A DNA stretch of 64,000 nt from Bacillota bacterium (GCA_023419605.1 JAEZXR010000116.1:52662-116661), one strand, 5' to 3'; shown: positions 42,305 to 50,900, counted from the stretch's first letter. Translations and numbers: made by a program. Notes: generated from the sequence alone by a model not told the origin.

Positions 42305-43429
42305 CTATTTTGCAAAAGATACTCTAAACATATTTTCCAACTCTTCCTCTTTCGGCTTCACTACACAATTTGCAATATTTTTGGTCTGAATCGCCAACTT
42401 ACTGTACTGTTTCATTTCCTCCGGGCTGATCTCTTCCTTTTCACCCAGCAGTAGGTCCATCACTTCTTTGAATTTATCCGCACCGGCAAGGTTCATGGCC
42501 TTATATACTCTTCCAGCCAAATCCGGGTTTTCTTTCTCTACCAGTCGTAAATATTCGCCCAGAAGAAGTCCGTTGGCTCTGCCATGGTCAATATCCTTAA
42601 AGTAGGTTAGGGAGTATCCCATTGCATGCACTGCCGTAGTACCGGTTTGAGCGATTACCATACCTGCCGTGAAGGAGGCCTGCAGCAATTGTTCCCTCGT
42701 CTTTCCGTCAAAGGGGACCTCCTGCGCAGAGTGTAAAGCCTGGAGCATTTCGGGGATGCAATCCATGATCATCCGGATGCTCTCCGCTGCTAATGTGTTT
42801 GAAAGGGTTGATGCTCTCACGGACAACATTCCTTCCACTGCATGGGATAAAGCATCCACCGCTGTATTGACGGTCGTTTTCACCGACAGCTGCTCCATGT
42901 ATTTGGGATCCAGGAAAGCTACCGTCGGAAACAGTAAGTCGGATGCAATACTTGTTTTCGTCTGTGCTTTATCGTTGGTTAAAATCGAATACTGGGTTAC
43001 TTCCGACCCCGTCCCCGCCGTAGTGGGGATAAAGGCCATGGGCAGCACCTTGTTTTCATATTTCCCTGAGAATAAATTCTCCTCAGCAATGTACTGGGCG
43101 GCCAGCAGTGCGATGGCCTTCCCTGCATCCATGGGCGAACCGCCGCCGATGGCGATGATAAAATCCACATCATTTTCCTTTGCCATGGAAGCCCCTTCAT
43201 AAACACAGGAAATGGTCGGATTGCTCATCACCCTGTCAAATACCACATAACGGATACCTACGGAATCTAAAGCAGCTTCAACGTCTTTTTGCGAACCGTT
43301 CTTTTTCGCCGAGCTGGCTCCGGTTACCAGTAAGGCCTTCTTCCCGAGGGTCTTAAATATATCGCTGTTATTTGTGATACAGTCCTTTCCCATGATAACT
43401 CGGGTCGGCATATAATATTTGCAGATCAT
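42305..43429 (-). CDS. Iron-containing alcohol dehydrogenase (probable malonate-semialdehyde reductase)
   Basis: A 374-residue group III dehydrogenase. NAD-binding GGGSPMDAGKA and GTAGTGSEVT are present, and the metal site His residues lie in AVDALSHAVEG, HAMGYSL and DIDHGRANG. It overlaps the aminotransferase gene by four bases. Given that partner, the likely reaction is reduction of malonate semialdehyde (from beta-alanine) to 3-hydroxypropionate, or of the methyl analogue from thymine. This would recycle NADH under anaerobic conditions. Confidence 0.85.
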   Translation of the reverse strand: MICKYYMPTRVIMGKDCITNNSDIFKTLGKKALLVTGASSAKKNGSQKDVEAALDSVGIRYVVFDRVMSNPTISCVYEGASMAKENDVDFIIAIGGGSPMDAGKAIALLAAQYIAEENLFSGKYENKVLPMAFIPTTAGTGSEVTQYSILTNDKAQTKTSIASDLLFPTVAFLDPKYMEQLSVKTTVNTAVDALSHAVEGMLSVRASTLSNTLAAESIRMIMDCIPEMLQALHSAQEVPFDGKTREQLLQASFTAGMVIAQTGTTAVHAMGYSLTYFKDIDHGRANGLLLGEYLRLVEKENPDLAGRVYKAMNLAGADKFKEVMDLLLGEKEEISPEEMKQYSKLAIQTKNIANCVVKPKEEELENMFRVSFAK

Positions 43430-44778
43430 ACAGCCTCCTGTGTAACCATCTTGTCTACTTCAGTCAAGACTTCATCCATAATCGCCATGGCGCTCTCCAG
43501 TTCCTGCCCGGTAATAATCAGAGGCGGTGCCACAATAATGCAGTTTTCATGTGCATAGGTATAAAAGCCCTTTTCGCCTAACATCCCGAGTATATTTTTC
43601 ATGGTCTTTTCAGGATCCTGCCCATATTCTACAAGAGGTTCCCTGTTTTTTTTATTTTTTACCAGCTCAATGGCTGAGAATAAGCCGATGTAACGCACAT
43701 CTCCCACACAAGGATGTTTTTCTTTTATCGCCTCCAGCAGTTTTCCCAGCAAAATGCCTCTTTCCTTTGCCTGACCAATCAACCCCGATTCCTTGTAATA
43801 CTCAACGGTTGCGATACCCGCTGCACAGCCCAGGGGATGCGCTGAATACGTAAGTCCGCAGCTTAGGAAATTATCATCAAAGTACTCTGCGATCTCGTTG
43901 CTTACGATAGCGCCTCCAATGGGTGCGTATCCGCAAGTAACGCCTTTCGCAAAGGTAATGATGTCCGGTTTTACATCATAATGATTGACTGCAAACCATT
44001 CCCCAGTACGTCCCCATCCGGACATTACTTCATCACATACCATCAAAATGCCAAACTCGTCACAGATGTCACGGATACCCTTCAAATAGCCTTTTGGCGG
44101 AATAATAACGCCATTGCTTCCGGTAATGGTTTCCAGGAAAATTGCCGCAACGGACTGCCTGCCTTCATATAGGATTTGCTCCCTCAATTGCCCGATATAA
44201 TACGCTGTTGCAGCTTCTTCACTTTCAAAAGGTACCGGGGACCGATAGAGGTAGGGATCAAAGAATTTGACAAATCCGGGGATGCCAGGTTCACAGGTAT
44301 ATCTTCTCGGTTCTCCTGTCAAATTTGCTGCACCATAGGTAGCTCCATGGTAGGAGCGGTATCTTGAAAAGATTTTATTTCGTCCTGTTACCATTTTTGC
44401 GATCTTAATAGCATTTTCGTTAGCATCCGCTCCTCCAAGAGTAAAGAACACTTTCCCCATGTTGTCCGGCACCAGCTCGATAATCATCTTTGCCAGTTGG
44501 GATCTGACATCGATCGCAAAGGAGGGAGCAGAAAAAGCCAGTCTTTCCGCTTGTTCCTGAATGGCCTTAATAACCTTTTTATTTCCATAGCCGATATTCA
44601 AATTCACCAATTGAGAGGACATATCATAGTAACGCTTACCTTCACCGTCCCAAAAATAGATGCCCTCTCCACCTACCATCACCTTCGGTTTCAATCCACC
44701 CTGTGCACTCCAAGAATGCAGGTTATACTTCTTCGATGTTTCAGAAATTTCCTTTACGGTTGTCAGTTCAAGTTCCAT
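43426..44778 (-). CDS. Class III aminotransferase (probable beta-alanine:pyruvate type)
   Basis: A 450-residue PLP enzyme. The cofactor Lys is in ITFAKGVTCGYAPIGG, the Asp that binds the pyridine N is in CDEVMSGWGRTGEW, and TLGGADANENAIKIAK binds phosphate. Sequence style is that of taurine/beta-alanine omega-aminotransferases. GAGGTGA lies upstream of two in-frame ATGs at 44784 and 44778; 44778 has better spacing. The frame is open to 44907 but that part spans a terminator-like hairpin. It is the first gene of the operon and its role is to convert beta-alanine to malonate semialdehyde. Confidence 0.88.
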   Translation of the reverse strand: MELELTTVKEISETSKKYNLHSWSAQGGLKPKVMVGGEGIYFWDGEGKRYYDMSSQLVNLNIGYGNKKVIKAIQEQAERLAFSAPSFAIDVRSQLAKMIIELVPDNMGKVFFTLGGADANENAIKIAKMVTGRNKIFSRYRSYHGATYGAANLTGEPRRYTCEPGIPGFVKFFDPYLYRSPVPFESEEAATAYYIGQLREQILYEGRQSVAAIFLETITGSNGVIIPPKGYLKGIRDICDEFGILMVCDEVMSGWGRTGEWFAVNHYDVKPDIITFAKGVTCGYAPIGGAIVSNEIAEYFDDNFLSCGLTYSAHPLGCAAGIATVEYYKESGLIGQAKERGILLGKLLEAIKEKHPCVGDVRYIGLFSAIELVKNKKNREPLVEYGQDPEKTMKNILGMLGEKGFYTYAHENCIIVAPPLIITGQELESAMAIMDEVLTEVDKMVTQEAV

Positions 44779-44805
44779 ATCCATTTCACCTCGTTTAAAA
44801 AATAG

Positions 44806-44859
44806 AAAAGGGGCCTGCCCATACGAACCTCTGAAGATTCGTACGGACAGACCCCTTTG
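44806..44859 (-). terminator. Terminator-like hairpin directly before the aminotransferase ribosome binding site
   Basis: AAGGGGTCTGTCCGTACGAA pairs with TTCGTATGGGCAGGCCCCTT on the minus strand, followed by TTCTATTTTTT and then GAGGTGA. It may end the pucR transcript or act as an attenuator for the operon. Confidence 0.75.
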
Positions 44860-44883
44860 CGTGCTTAATCGTCCTGGATTATT

Positions 44884-44954
44884 AATATCAATAATACCAT
44901 ATTTCAATTTCTATTCAAGAATTTGCAGCACAAAACCCATTGTGCTCCAGCACA
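44884..44954 (-). promoter_or_regulatory. Predicted operon promoter with upstream palindrome
   Basis: TTGAAT (44918-44913) and TATTAT (44896-44891) on the minus strand have a 16-base spacer and predict a start near 44884. The palindrome TGTGCTCCAGCACA (44941-44954) is centred near -63.5, a typical activator position, and overlaps GCAAAAT/TTTGCAG repeats. PucR is the obvious candidate to bind it. Confidence 0.5.
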
Positions 44955-44997
44955 TTTTGCAATTTTGCCATTAGCAAGCTTCAATTTTCCCCTACTG

Positions 44998-46194
44998 CTA
45001 TAACATCTCCTTGATATGAAAGGCCAGCAGCAGATTCACCCCATCTTGATACGTGAGCTCGCATCCAAGTATCTCTTTGATTTTTTTAATTTTATAATTA
45101 ATTGTATTCCGGTGCATGAAGGTTGCTTTTGCTACCTCCTGTACACTGGCGTTATTATCCAGGTAACATTTGAGCGTCTCAAGAAAATCTGTCTGATACT
45201 TTTCATCATAATCTTCCAATGGCCCCAAAATCCCTTCATAGAATTTTTTTAGTGCATTGGTATCCTCGATCTCCACCAACAACTGATAAACCCCGATATT
45301 ACCATAAGATATTCTTGCTTTATCCTGCCTTTCCGCAATCGGCAGAAGGGCAATGGCTCTCTTATAATTTCGCGGGAGGGAATGAATACCTGGTTCATTT
45401 ACGCTGATTCCGGCACGGATCCGGTAAGCCTGGCCGCTACAGCCGCAAGCCTCGTTGAGCCGGTCAAGGGCACTCTCCACAACATTTTGCGGAAAATTTT
45501 GCAGAACCACTATCAGATATTTATCCTGACGGAAAATACCAAACCGGTCACTATACTTATATAATATTTTTGTCAGGTGCATCCTTACAGATTTATCAAA
45601 ATCAGAGAACTTGTCAGGAAAAGGTACCTGTAAGGATAAGGCCGCGATACAGAATTCAGCATCCAGATCAAATTCCTTTCGCTCTAAAACCGAGCGGTAC
45701 TCGGAAATTTTTTCGGGAAAGAATATCGCATTGCGAAAAGCGCCTGAAACTGTTACTTCATTTTCCTCCGACTTTATGATCTTGCGGCAGAAATCATTGG
45801 TAACATCCACAATCCGGGTTTTCCAGGGTATTGTAAAAAGAGGAAATTGCACTTCCTTGCAATAGGAAATTAAAGCCTCCGGTACGGATTTAATATGCGG
45901 CCCAATATTCAATACCAGCCCACTAGCTTGATTGACTACCAGGCCCTTGGCAAAATCAAGCAGCCAGCCTGTATCATTGTGGCCGATACCCGTAGAAAAA
46001 ATCAGCTCCTGCCCATGAAGAAAAGTTGCGGTCTCCGGGTCCTCCAGCATATGAACCCAATTGACTAAATTGTCCATATTGCTTTCCCCACAAATCAGCT
46101 TCATCCCGTAGTTCTCTTTTGCATATTTGCATAATTGCCGTAACGTGATTGCCAAATTTCTCATTCCTTCCTGATGGTTGTACTTGCCCTTCAT
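44998..46194 (-). CDS. PucR-family transcriptional regulator
   Basis: A 398-residue regulator with an N-terminal PucR-type sensor domain (residues about 20-140, NLVNWVHMLEDPETATFLHG.., FTIPWKTRIVDVTN), a central GGDEF-like/CdaR module (residues about 150-300) and a C-terminal HTH_30 (DNNASVQEVAKATFMHRNTI). PucR proteins control purine and other nitrogen-compound catabolism. It lies immediately upstream of the pyrimidine operon on the same strand, separated from it by a terminator and a promoter, so it is the likely specific activator. No clear ribosome binding site supports ATG 46194 over the ATG ten codons later. Confidence 0.88.
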   Translation of the reverse strand: MKGKYNHQEGMRNLAITLRQLCKYAKENYGMKLICGESNMDNLVNWVHMLEDPETATFLHGQELIFSTGIGHNDTGWLLDFAKGLVVNQASGLVLNIGPHIKSVPEALISYCKEVQFPLFTIPWKTRIVDVTNDFCRKIIKSEENEVTVSGAFRNAIFFPEKISEYRSVLERKEFDLDAEFCIAALSLQVPFPDKFSDFDKSVRMHLTKILYKYSDRFGIFRQDKYLIVVLQNFPQNVVESALDRLNEACGCSGQAYRIRAGISVNEPGIHSLPRNYKRAIALLPIAERQDKARISYGNIGVYQLLVEIEDTNALKKFYEGILGPLEDYDEKYQTDFLETLKCYLDNNASVQEVAKATFMHRNTINYKIKKIKEILGCELTYQDGVNLLLAFHIKEML

Positions 46195-46352
46195 TGCAGA
46201 TAATACTTAAAAACTAACAAAAAAAAACAAATTTTGCAATGAAAAAATATGTTATTCCAACTATTGTAAGCTTGTTATATTTAGAACTAATTAGTTGACA
46301 GTATGGGGGAAAACATATATCATTATGTGATTATATTAGGTGAGGTGGTGAG

Positions 46353-46883
46353 GTGAAAGCAATTCCCAACTGTATATCCTTCTATAGAATACTTTTTTCT
46401 CTGATTTTATTTGTTGTTAAGCCATTAAGCATAGCTTTTTATGCCATCTATATTGTTTGTGGGTTAAGTGATATTATGGATGGGTTTATCGCCAGAAGAG
46501 CAGGAGTAACAAGCAGGCTTGGGGCAAAACTTGACACCATAGCAGACTTGATCATGGCAGGCGTATTACTCATTGTGCTTTATCCAATCATTCATCCTAC
46601 GGCCGACATTGTCCTTTGGATTATTTCTATTGGCATGATTCGATTAGCATCGATGGTTGTAGTTCTGATGAAATACAAAGTCTTTGCAATTCTTCATACT
46701 TACGGAAATAAAATTACCGGGATAATTTTATTTATACTTCCGATACTGCTTCTCCACATACCCGTTACTGCTTTACTGTATATAATTTGTGTCGTGGCAA
46801 GCCTATCGGCAATTGAAGAATTAATGATCCATCTGACGTCATGCGAACTGGAAGTAGATAAGCGAAGCTTATTCGTAAAATGA
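46353..46883 (+). CDS. CDP-alcohol phosphatidyltransferase family protein
   Basis: A 176-residue membrane enzyme with about five TM segments that transfers a phosphatidyl group from CDP-diacylglycerol to an alcohol. The catalytic motif D-x2-DG-x2-AR-x8-G-x3-D-x3-D is complete in SDIMDGFIARRAGVTSRLGA followed by KLDTIAD. GTG start follows GGTGAGGTGGTGAG. It is similar in size to PgsA but lacks features that fix the acceptor (glycerol phosphate, serine or inositol). It is divergent from pucR with a 158-bp AT-rich spacer. Confidence 0.87.
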   Translation: MKAIPNCISFYRILFSLILFVVKPLSIAFYAIYIVCGLSDIMDGFIARRAGVTSRLGAKLDTIADLIMAGVLLIVLYPIIHPTADIVLWIISIGMIRLASMVVVLMKYKVFAILHTYGNKITGIILFILPILLLHIPVTALLYIICVVASLSAIEELMIHLTSCELEVDKRSLFVK

Positions 46884-46925
46884 GCGAAGAGCCCTTGCCT
46901 CTGGTCTGGCTCTAAATAAACCAAA

Positions 46926-46955
46926 CCTGAGAGTTCGAAGCCTTATCTCCGCCAG
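46926..46955 (+). pseudogene. Degenerate tRNA 3' end (tRNA-Ser-like)
   Basis: CTGAGAGTTCGAAGCC followed by TTATCTCCGCCA resembles the T arm, acceptor 3' strand and CCA of tRNA-Ser at 25355-25374. The T stem no longer pairs and no 5' half is present. A second piece of tRNA-Ser flank is at 47107-47160. Confidence 0.5.
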
Positions 46956-47106
46956 AACAAAATGCTAACGCACCTTGTTCTTCGCTAGGGAACCCTATGG
47001 TTCCCTTCGACGGAGCTACGCTCCTGAGCACCCTCCTTACACCGGCAAAGGGGAATCCCCTTTGCAATCCCCATGTATAGGAAATTTAAAAAGCATAATT
47101 CCCTAT

Positions 47107-47160
47107 ACAGCAAAAAAGACTTCAAGGTTTCCTCGAAGTCCTTTTTGTTTTATCACCTGT
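47107..47160 (+). repeat. Near copy of the tRNA-Ser downstream hairpin
   Basis: GACTTCAAGGTTTCCTCGAAGTCCTTTTTG and following TTTTAT..AAAATTGTGA (in two parts) match 25383-25440 downstream of tRNA-Ser with few changes. As RNA it is also a good terminator. Confidence 0.65.
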
Positions 47161-47237
47161 AAAATTGTGATTTTATATATACTACGACTGGCAGCTTCCA
47201 AATCAGCCACCTTCCATCGTAAATTATATAATGACTG

Positions 47238-47263
47238 CCTTGGCTCCGGCCGGGGGCCATATT
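47238..47263. terminator. GGCTCCGGCCGGGGGCC stem-loop
   Basis: GCC-rich stem-loop of the same style as those at 26727, 28134, 29703, 50901 and 54442. It lies 3' of the ribbon-helix-helix gene. Confidence 0.5.
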
Positions 47264-47326
47264 TTGTCTACTTTCAGATAAAAGGGGTAACCGATCTTAC
47301 GATTGCATCCGTTTTGAGGAATCGAT

Positions 47327-47470
47327 CTATTTATTTTCCTCTATATCCTTAATCGCAGCAAATTTCAAATATGTAGAAACACTCATATCCAGTTGCTGCG
47401 CTCTCTCTTTAATCATACGTTTAACTTCCTTGTCACATAATGCTATTATTTTTTCCTTCTTTTTGTCCAT
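47327..47470 (-). CDS. 47-residue ribbon-helix-helix protein
   Basis: A short ORF (ATG 47470 to TAG 47327) that reads MDKKKEKIIALCDKEVKRMI then KERAQQLDMSVSTYLKFAAI and a Glu/Lys tail. The alternating strand KIIALC, helix VKRMIKERAQQL, turn and helix VSTYLKFAAI are those of Arc/MetJ or MobC-type RHH DNA-binding proteins. GAAGGG lies 11 bases upstream. A perfect 16-bp palindrome (47514-47529) in its upstream region is a likely operator. Such proteins occur as antitoxins, plasmid copy regulators or relaxosome accessory factors; no toxin or relaxase is adjacent. Confidence 0.65.
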   Translation of the reverse strand: MDKKKEKIIALCDKEVKRMIKERAQQLDMSVSTYLKFAAIKDIEENK

Positions 47471-47513
47471 ACGGTTGACCCTTCTTTACATATTATAATA
47501 AATTAGGTATCTT

Positions 47514-47529
47514 ATACTATTTATAGTAT
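47514..47529. promoter_or_regulatory. Palindrome upstream of the RHH gene
   Basis: ATACTATTTATAGTAT, a 7-2-7 palindrome, 44 bases upstream of the RHH start codon. Probable autoregulatory operator. The remaining 370 bp to 47898 show no gene. Confidence 0.5.
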
Positions 47530-47898
47530 GCCATAACTATCAAAATTGTTATTTTATGTTTACTTATAAATACAGATTTTTTTAGCTTAATAAACACCCA
47601 TTATGTAAGCTTCAGACCTCTTTAACAAACAGCTTTTTAACCAGTAGGCTGCGGTTCCTTTTACACCGGCTTTTGTATTGATTCATATTTATAAAATCCT
47701 TAGTTATGGTTTTATCCTTTCTTGCGTTCTTCCTTCACATGTTAAATAGGCTTGCAATATTTGGTTACATTATGTGAAGTGTACCTGTTTTACAACTAAT
47801 CACCTATAATAAATAGCACACTTTCTCAAATAATATAAATGAATTTCATGATAGATATGTAAAAACATTCATTTATATAAAGCGGGGAGGTTTATTTC

Positions 47899-48612
47899 GT
47901 GCCAATTATACTGGTTGTAGTAATTCGATCGGTTATTTCGTTCTTTGTACTGTTACTGCTTGTACGCTTAATGGGCAAGCAGCAGGTTTCCCAACTCACC
48001 TTCTTCGATTATATTGTAGGTATAACCATCGGTTCTATCGCCGGAACTCTTTCGGTACAGGTGAACGAAAACACGCTGGCTACTTTGGCAGGGATGGGTA
48101 CGTGGACAATTCTGGCTATTCTACTGGCGATTTTAGGCATTCACAATACATGGATCCGTAAGGTTGTGGATGGAGAGGCAACAGTTGTTATTGAAAACGG
48201 AAAAATCCTTGAGGGAAATCTAAAGCGGATACGTATCCCCATAGATGGGCTTATTTCCGAACTTAGAGCCAAGGATGTGTTCAGTATCGCTGATGTAGAG
48301 TTTGCCCTGTTCGAACCCGGAGGTAAGATCAGTGTACAAAAGAAATCCCAAAAACAGCCGCTTACTCCCAGCGATTTGAATCGCCCTCCCCAGTATGACG
48401 GGCTGCCGACCAACCTGATTATGGATGGAGTCATATTAGAGGATGCTCTTCGCTCATTAAACCTTTCCAAGGCATGGCTTCACCATCAATTGGGAAAACA
48501 AAACATTCGGGATACGACCGAAGTGTCGCTTGCACAGCTGGATACAAAAGGGAATTTGTATGTAGATTTAAAGGGAGATAAGCCCTATTATGTGATCTCT
48601 ACGACAAACTGA
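47899..48612 (+). CDS. DUF421 membrane protein (YetF/YdfR family)
   Basis: A 237-residue protein with three N-terminal TM segments and a C-terminal cytosolic DUF421 domain. Family hallmarks are RLMGKQQVSQLTFFDYIVGITIGSIAG, NGKILEGNLKRIRI and DVEFALFEPGG (each quoted only in part here), with the charged helix ELRAKDVFS. GTG start follows GGGGAGG. YetF-type proteins are abundant in spore formers and linked to spore or envelope physiology without a defined activity. It is followed by a DUF4363 gene 17 bases downstream, a conserved pair. Confidence 0.88.
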   Translation: MPIILVVVIRSVISFFVLLLLVRLMGKQQVSQLTFFDYIVGITIGSIAGTLSVQVNENTLATLAGMGTWTILAILLAILGIHNTWIRKVVDGEATVVIENGKILEGNLKRIRIPIDGLISELRAKDVFSIADVEFALFEPGGKISVQKKSQKQPLTPSDLNRPPQYDGLPTNLIMDGVILEDALRSLNLSKAWLHHQLGKQNIRDTTEVSLAQLDTKGNLYVDLKGDKPYYVISTTN

Positions 48613-48629
48613 GCAGAGGAGGATATATT

Positions 48630-48989
48630 TTGATTAAAAGGATTATCTATTTTATAATGATAGCTGCCTTACTAACGAGCACTTGCGCCTGTGCACTTTT
48701 AAAAAAGCCTATTGATAACCGGACCGGCTTTTCAAATCATCTTAAGCAAACAGAGGATTATATCCGTAACGAAGACTGGAATAATGCAAAAACCAGTCTT
48801 GAAGATTCAAAAAAAGCATGGAAAAAATTAAAACCGATGCTTCAAGTGGATATCGACCACGACTATGTAAACAGCATCGAAAACGATTTCACCAAACTGA
48901 GCGGGTATATTGACACAAGCGAAAAATCCGACTCCCTGGCAACCATTCTTTTAATTCAGGATACCTGGGATAATATCGGCTCCCTATAA
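48630..48989 (+). CDS. DUF4363 protein
   Basis: A 119-residue secreted or lipid-anchored helical protein. The N-terminus is hydrophobic and ends TSTCAC, a possible weak lipobox or signal peptide. The mature part is alpha-helical with DWNNAKTSLEDSKKAWKKLK, typical of DUF4363. TTG start follows AGGAGG by eight bases. It is encoded directly after the DUF421 gene, as in many clostridia, so the two probably form one functional unit at the membrane. Confidence 0.82.
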   Translation: MIKRIIYFIMIAALLTSTCACALLKKPIDNRTGFSNHLKQTEDYIRNEDWNNAKTSLEDSKKAWKKLKPMLQVDIDHDYVNSIENDFTKLSGYIDTSEKSDSLATILLIQDTWDNIGSL

Positions 48990-49052
48990 GCAGGAAAATG
49001 TTCATGTCATGGAGATCTGGGCATCTATTCTCCAGTTTTACCTTATCAAGAA

Positions 49053-49089
49053 CAATGCGGCAAGGTAGAACCTCCCCTGCCGCATTCAG
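49053..49089 (+). terminator. Terminator of the DUF421-DUF4363 unit
   Basis: AATGCGGCAAGG/CCCTGCCGCATT hairpin followed by a T-rich stretch. A similar GCAGCAAGG..CCTGCCGC stem is at 52226-52258. Confidence 0.75.
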
Positions 49090-49176
49090 GTATTTATTTG
49101 CATTTTCTATGTAGCTGATTCTACCACCATTACACTTTTGCCAAAACCTGCTTCCCCCGCAATGCCTTTTGTTTCC

Positions 49177-50220
49177 TTAGGGCTTGATAGCTATTTTTAT
49201 AACGTTATCAGCTCTCTTTTCGAAAATTTCCATAGCGTTTTCTATAGAATCCAGTGACACTCTATGCGTTATTAAAGGGGTCAGATCCAAATTGCCGCAT
49301 TCAATCAAATCCATCAAAACCCGCATATACTTCAAATCTACAATTCCTGTCTCAATACGCAAATTCTTCATAAAAATCTCAAACATAGGAAGCGTTACCT
49401 CATTACCGGATACTCCGACAATGGACACACAACTACCGATTCCGGCACAACGAACCGCTTCTTGTATGGTACTTGCGCTGCCTACTGCTTCGATTACCGC
49501 ATCCGCACCTTGCCCCTCCGTCAAGCTCATGATGGCGGATAACGGCGATTCCTCACTGGAGAGTATTGTATGGGTCGCCCCTAATTTCTTACCCATATCC
49601 AATCGGTACTGGTTTTCACGTCCTACCAAAATTATCTGTTTGGGATTAAATAACTTTGCCGCTGCTACTGCACAAAGTCCGACAGGGCCTGCACCAAATA
49701 TAGCCACACTGCTTCCCGGTGTTACATTTGCTTTAATCACAGAAAAGTAGCCGGTAGAGAGAATGTCCCCGACGAATAAAACCTGCTCATCTGTCAGGTT
49801 CTCGGGTATTGCTATCAGACTTGTGTCCGCATATGGAATCCTCACATACTCTGCATGGGTACCGCTAAGATTGCCATACTCCGGTCCGCTTCCTAATATC
49901 CCACCTCTTAGGCACCTGTAAATATGTCCTTTTCTACAATTGTCACACAACCCACAAAAAGGAGCCCCTGCACCGACTACCCGATCTCCTCGTTTGAACC
50001 TTTTTACTGCTGCTCCGACCTGTTCTACTACACCCACGTATTCATGTCCCAACACATAACCAGGGGTAGTTTGTATGTGTCCATGCATTAAATGTAGATC
50101 ACTTCCGCAAATTGCTGTCAATGTCACCCGCAGCACAACATCCGTATCCTCCATAATGGTGGGTGCATCGACTTCTCGTAGTTTTACTTCTCCAACCCTG
50201 TCAAAAACTAATGCTTTCAT
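49177..50220 (-). CDS. Zinc-dependent medium-chain alcohol dehydrogenase
   Basis: A 347-residue MDR enzyme. The catalytic zinc ligands are in ICGSDLHLMHG and GHEYVG, the structural zinc is bound by Cys residues of CGLCDNCRKGHIYRC, and the NAD(P)-binding loop is GAGPVG. The sequence style is that of threonine/sorbitol/2,3-butanediol dehydrogenases or glutathione-independent formaldehyde dehydrogenases. Substrate cannot be chosen from context: neighbours are unrelated. It stands alone. Confidence 0.88.
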   Translation of the reverse strand: MKALVFDRVGEVKLREVDAPTIMEDTDVVLRVTLTAICGSDLHLMHGHIQTTPGYVLGHEYVGVVEQVGAAVKRFKRGDRVVGAGAPFCGLCDNCRKGHIYRCLRGGILGSGPEYGNLSGTHAEYVRIPYADTSLIAIPENLTDEQVLFVGDILSTGYFSVIKANVTPGSSVAIFGAGPVGLCAVAAAKLFNPKQIILVGRENQYRLDMGKKLGATHTILSSEESPLSAIMSLTEGQGADAVIEAVGSASTIQEAVRCAGIGSCVSIVGVSGNEVTLPMFEIFMKNLRIETGIVDLKYMRVLMDLIECGNLDLTPLITHRVSLDSIENAMEIFEKRADNVIKIAIKP

Positions 50221-50344
50221 TTGTACTCCCCTTTCAGTTATTTAAGGTTCTACTATAATAAAATCTCCATATTGGCCACTGTACTTAAAGTCAAGCCCCT
50301 ATGTAGAAATTATTGGTTAGATGAAGGCCATTGCGCAGTGTATT

Positions 50345-50731
50345 CTAATTTTTACTGGCTTTTCTCGCAGACTTTTTTAGATTCTCTTGGACTCTATATT
50401 TTACTATTCTGCTGATTAGTTCCATCGGTAACGGTTTATCCAGGGGAAACTGTATGGAGCCCTTTGCATGTTTATAAGCTTTTAGTTCATGCTCGAATGC
50501 CTCAATACCACTGGCTCCAGGATAGAATCCAATATGGCTTTTATATGCGGCAAAATGCACCAAATTTCCGTTTAGAGCGAATGTAGGCATCTGATAACTT
50601 ATCTTTTCTTTTGCATCCGGCACAATCATTTTAATGGTGGCTCGTAATTCCTCTAATTTTTTTTGAGTTTCAAGAGGGAAACATTTCATATATTCATCAA
50701 TAGAAATATATGTCCTTTTTTCATTGTCCAT
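50345..50731 (-). CDS. DUF1801 protein (YdhG-like)
   Basis: A 128-residue protein of the DUF1801 family: ISIDEYMKCFP, PDAKEKISYQMPTFALNGNLVHFAAYKSHIGFYPGASGIEAF (in parts) and a basic C-terminus. Bacillus relatives (YdhG) have been proposed as frataxin-like iron chaperones. It is a single gene without partners. Confidence 0.85.
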   Translation of the reverse strand: MDNEKRTYISIDEYMKCFPLETQKKLEELRATIKMIVPDAKEKISYQMPTFALNGNLVHFAAYKSHIGFYPGASGIEAFEHELKAYKHAKGSIQFPLDKPLPMELISRIVKYRVQENLKKSARKASKN

Positions 50732-50900
50732 TTCTACACCTACTTATTCCTTGATATGCATCTATTTCAGTACCTGTTTCAGTTTAATAAATCATTTTTA
50801 ATTTATTAACGCCTTCGTTTAAGACATTATTGCTATCTCACATTACGTATTCTACAAAATTATTCAAATTCCTTCCTTCAATCCAATATTTAAACAAAAA

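Noticed and set aside
46926..46955. Functional tRNA at the tRNA-like 3' end
   Set aside because: No acceptor 5' strand, D arm or anticodon arm lies upstream and the T stem does not pair.
25416..47107. Active integrative element with its own integrase
   Set aside because: No tyrosine or serine recombinase, relaxase or coupling protein was found in the interval, and a long metabolic operon occupies half of it.
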